A stretch of DNA of 64,000 bases from Zavarzinella formosa DSM 19928 (GTDB lineage Bacteria > Planctomycetota > Planctomycetia > Gemmatales > Gemmataceae), in NCBI RefSeq assembly GCF_000255705.1, contig NZ_JH636441.1:108942-172941 (forward strand), written 5' to 3'. Below are positions 63,447 through 64,000 of this stretch, one piece after another. The notes under the pieces were generated by a model that saw nothing but the letters and a program-made list of their open reading frames with translations, ran no database searches and was not told where the DNA came from. The stretch's first letter is position 1; the number at the start of each line of letters is the position of its first letter. A program made the translations under genes and the position numbers.

Positions 63447-64000
63447 TCAATCCAGAGTGGTGACCGACCCATCGCCGATGAAGGACACCTGACCGAGCAC
63501 GCTTGACGCGACCGTTTCCTTCACGAAACGCACGGAGCCATCGGCCATCGCCATGTTGCAGCCCCCGGTGTGCAGGCTGCCCGCCTGACCCCAACTTGTG
63601 AGCGTGCCCTTCGGCCCCGCCGTGAACACATTGATCCCCGCCCCCGGATTAACCCCGGTCATCACCCAACCGCGATAGCCCCACGAGGGAGCATGGCCGT
63701 TGGAGACTTGGACGGTTGTCTCGCCGATCATGAAGGTGTTGCTCAAGCCGTCGATCACATTGCTCGTTTTGCAGTTGCTGCCCTCGCCGAACATGTAACG
63801 GCCACTGTTCGTCTGGCCCTTCCAGTAATTGCAGGAAGTGTAAACTTGTTGAACCACAAAGTCGTAGTTGACGCTGGTGCCGGCCGTGGTGCCGGGGGAG
63901 TAAACCCCGACAGAAATATCACGGGTGCCGGGGTCGGAGGGGCAGATGAACATGGGGATTTCGGTGGCCAGCCACGCGGCGTTGCTGTTGGCGGCCAAGG
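63447..64000 (-). CDS. DUF1559 pseudopilin-like protein, duplicated unit copy 2 (5' end outside window)
   Basis: At least 184 codons; the N-terminal prepilin part lies beyond 64000. Very similar to 61250-62182: VIDGLSNTFMIGETTVQVSN, GHAPSWGYRGWVMTGVNPG, FTAGPKGTLTSWGQAGSLHTG, then CNMAMADGSVRFVKETVASS with the H-X9-DG motif. First gene of the copy-2 unit, followed by the intact lipoprotein gene and the Hsp70 remnant. Confidence 0.9.
   Translation of the reverse strand, partial: LAANSNAAWLATEIPMFICPSDPGTRDISVGVYSPGTTAGTSVNYDFVVQQVYTSCNYWKGQTNSGRYMFGEGSNCKTSNVIDGLSNTFMIGETTVQVSNGHAPSWGYRGWVMTGVNPGAGINVFTAGPKGTLTSWGQAGSLHTGGCNMAMADGSVRFVKETVASSVLGQVSFIGDGSVTTLD

Overview
This window is chromosomal DNA from a planctomycete, most likely a Gemmataceae-type member (inference). 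The evidence is six DUF1559 pseudopilin-like proteins with the H-X9-DG C-terminal motif, a DUF1501 protein, a DUF1080 protein, a DUF1571 lipoprotein, a TIGR02996/leucine-rich-repeat protein, a membrane Ser/Thr kinase with WD40-like repeats, Tat-exported Gfo/Idh/MocA protein, GC-rich coding sequence and frequent GTG/TTG starts. No rRNA, tRNA, CRISPR array, transposase or integrase was seen.

Layout. 1-9.2 kb (minus strand): a PilM-like protein cut by the window edge, then rpoN (sigma-54), recR, ybaB/ebfC and dnaX, a lipoprotein cyclophilin and a zinc-ribbon membrane protein. 9.3-20.4 kb: the WD40 kinase, DUF1571 lipoprotein, a tightly overlapping rluB-type/pyrK/cls group, an M24-like protein without metal ligands, an orphan antitoxin-like protein, gamma-carbonic anhydrase, an arginase-family enzyme and a CheY-like protein. 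20.5-31.6 kb (mostly plus): rnpA-yidD, spherulin-4-like protein, DUF1559 plus lipoprotein pair, SDR, hydrolase/methyltransferase pair, a polysaccharide-export gene with two secreted partners, and DUF1501 plus a lipoprotein chorismate mutase. 31.7-44.9 kb: ABC ATPase, M20 peptidase, a frameshifted zinc-ribbon membrane gene, an RND pump, a sugar-type ABC permease, LRR protein, esterase, Gfo/Idh/MocA, cupin, and a glutamine-amidotransferase-like protein. 45-48.8 kb: three tandem DUF1559 genes. 48.8-58.8 kb: a complete Kdp potassium system. 58.9-64 kb: DUF1080, a short Hsp70, and a degenerating tandem duplication of a DUF1559-lipoprotein-Hsp70 unit.

The most interesting region is kdp. The KdpD sensor domain is a separate protein, encoded in one overlapping operon with a transmembrane histidine kinase and an NtrC-type (sigma-54-activating) response regulator instead of KdpE. 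The intergenic region between this operon and the divergent kdpFABC genes holds two copies of a TGCA-N3-TGCA palindrome exactly 21 bp apart, followed by a GG-N10-GC sigma-54 promoter candidate. Together with rpoN in the same window this suggests sigma-54-controlled potassium uptake. KdpC carries an insertion of about 160 residues and an unrecognised 31-residue membrane protein precedes kdpF.

A second theme is long intergenic inverted repeats: at least seven large hairpin elements of six unrelated sequence types, two of them copies of the same perfect 30-bp-arm palindrome 25.6 kb apart.
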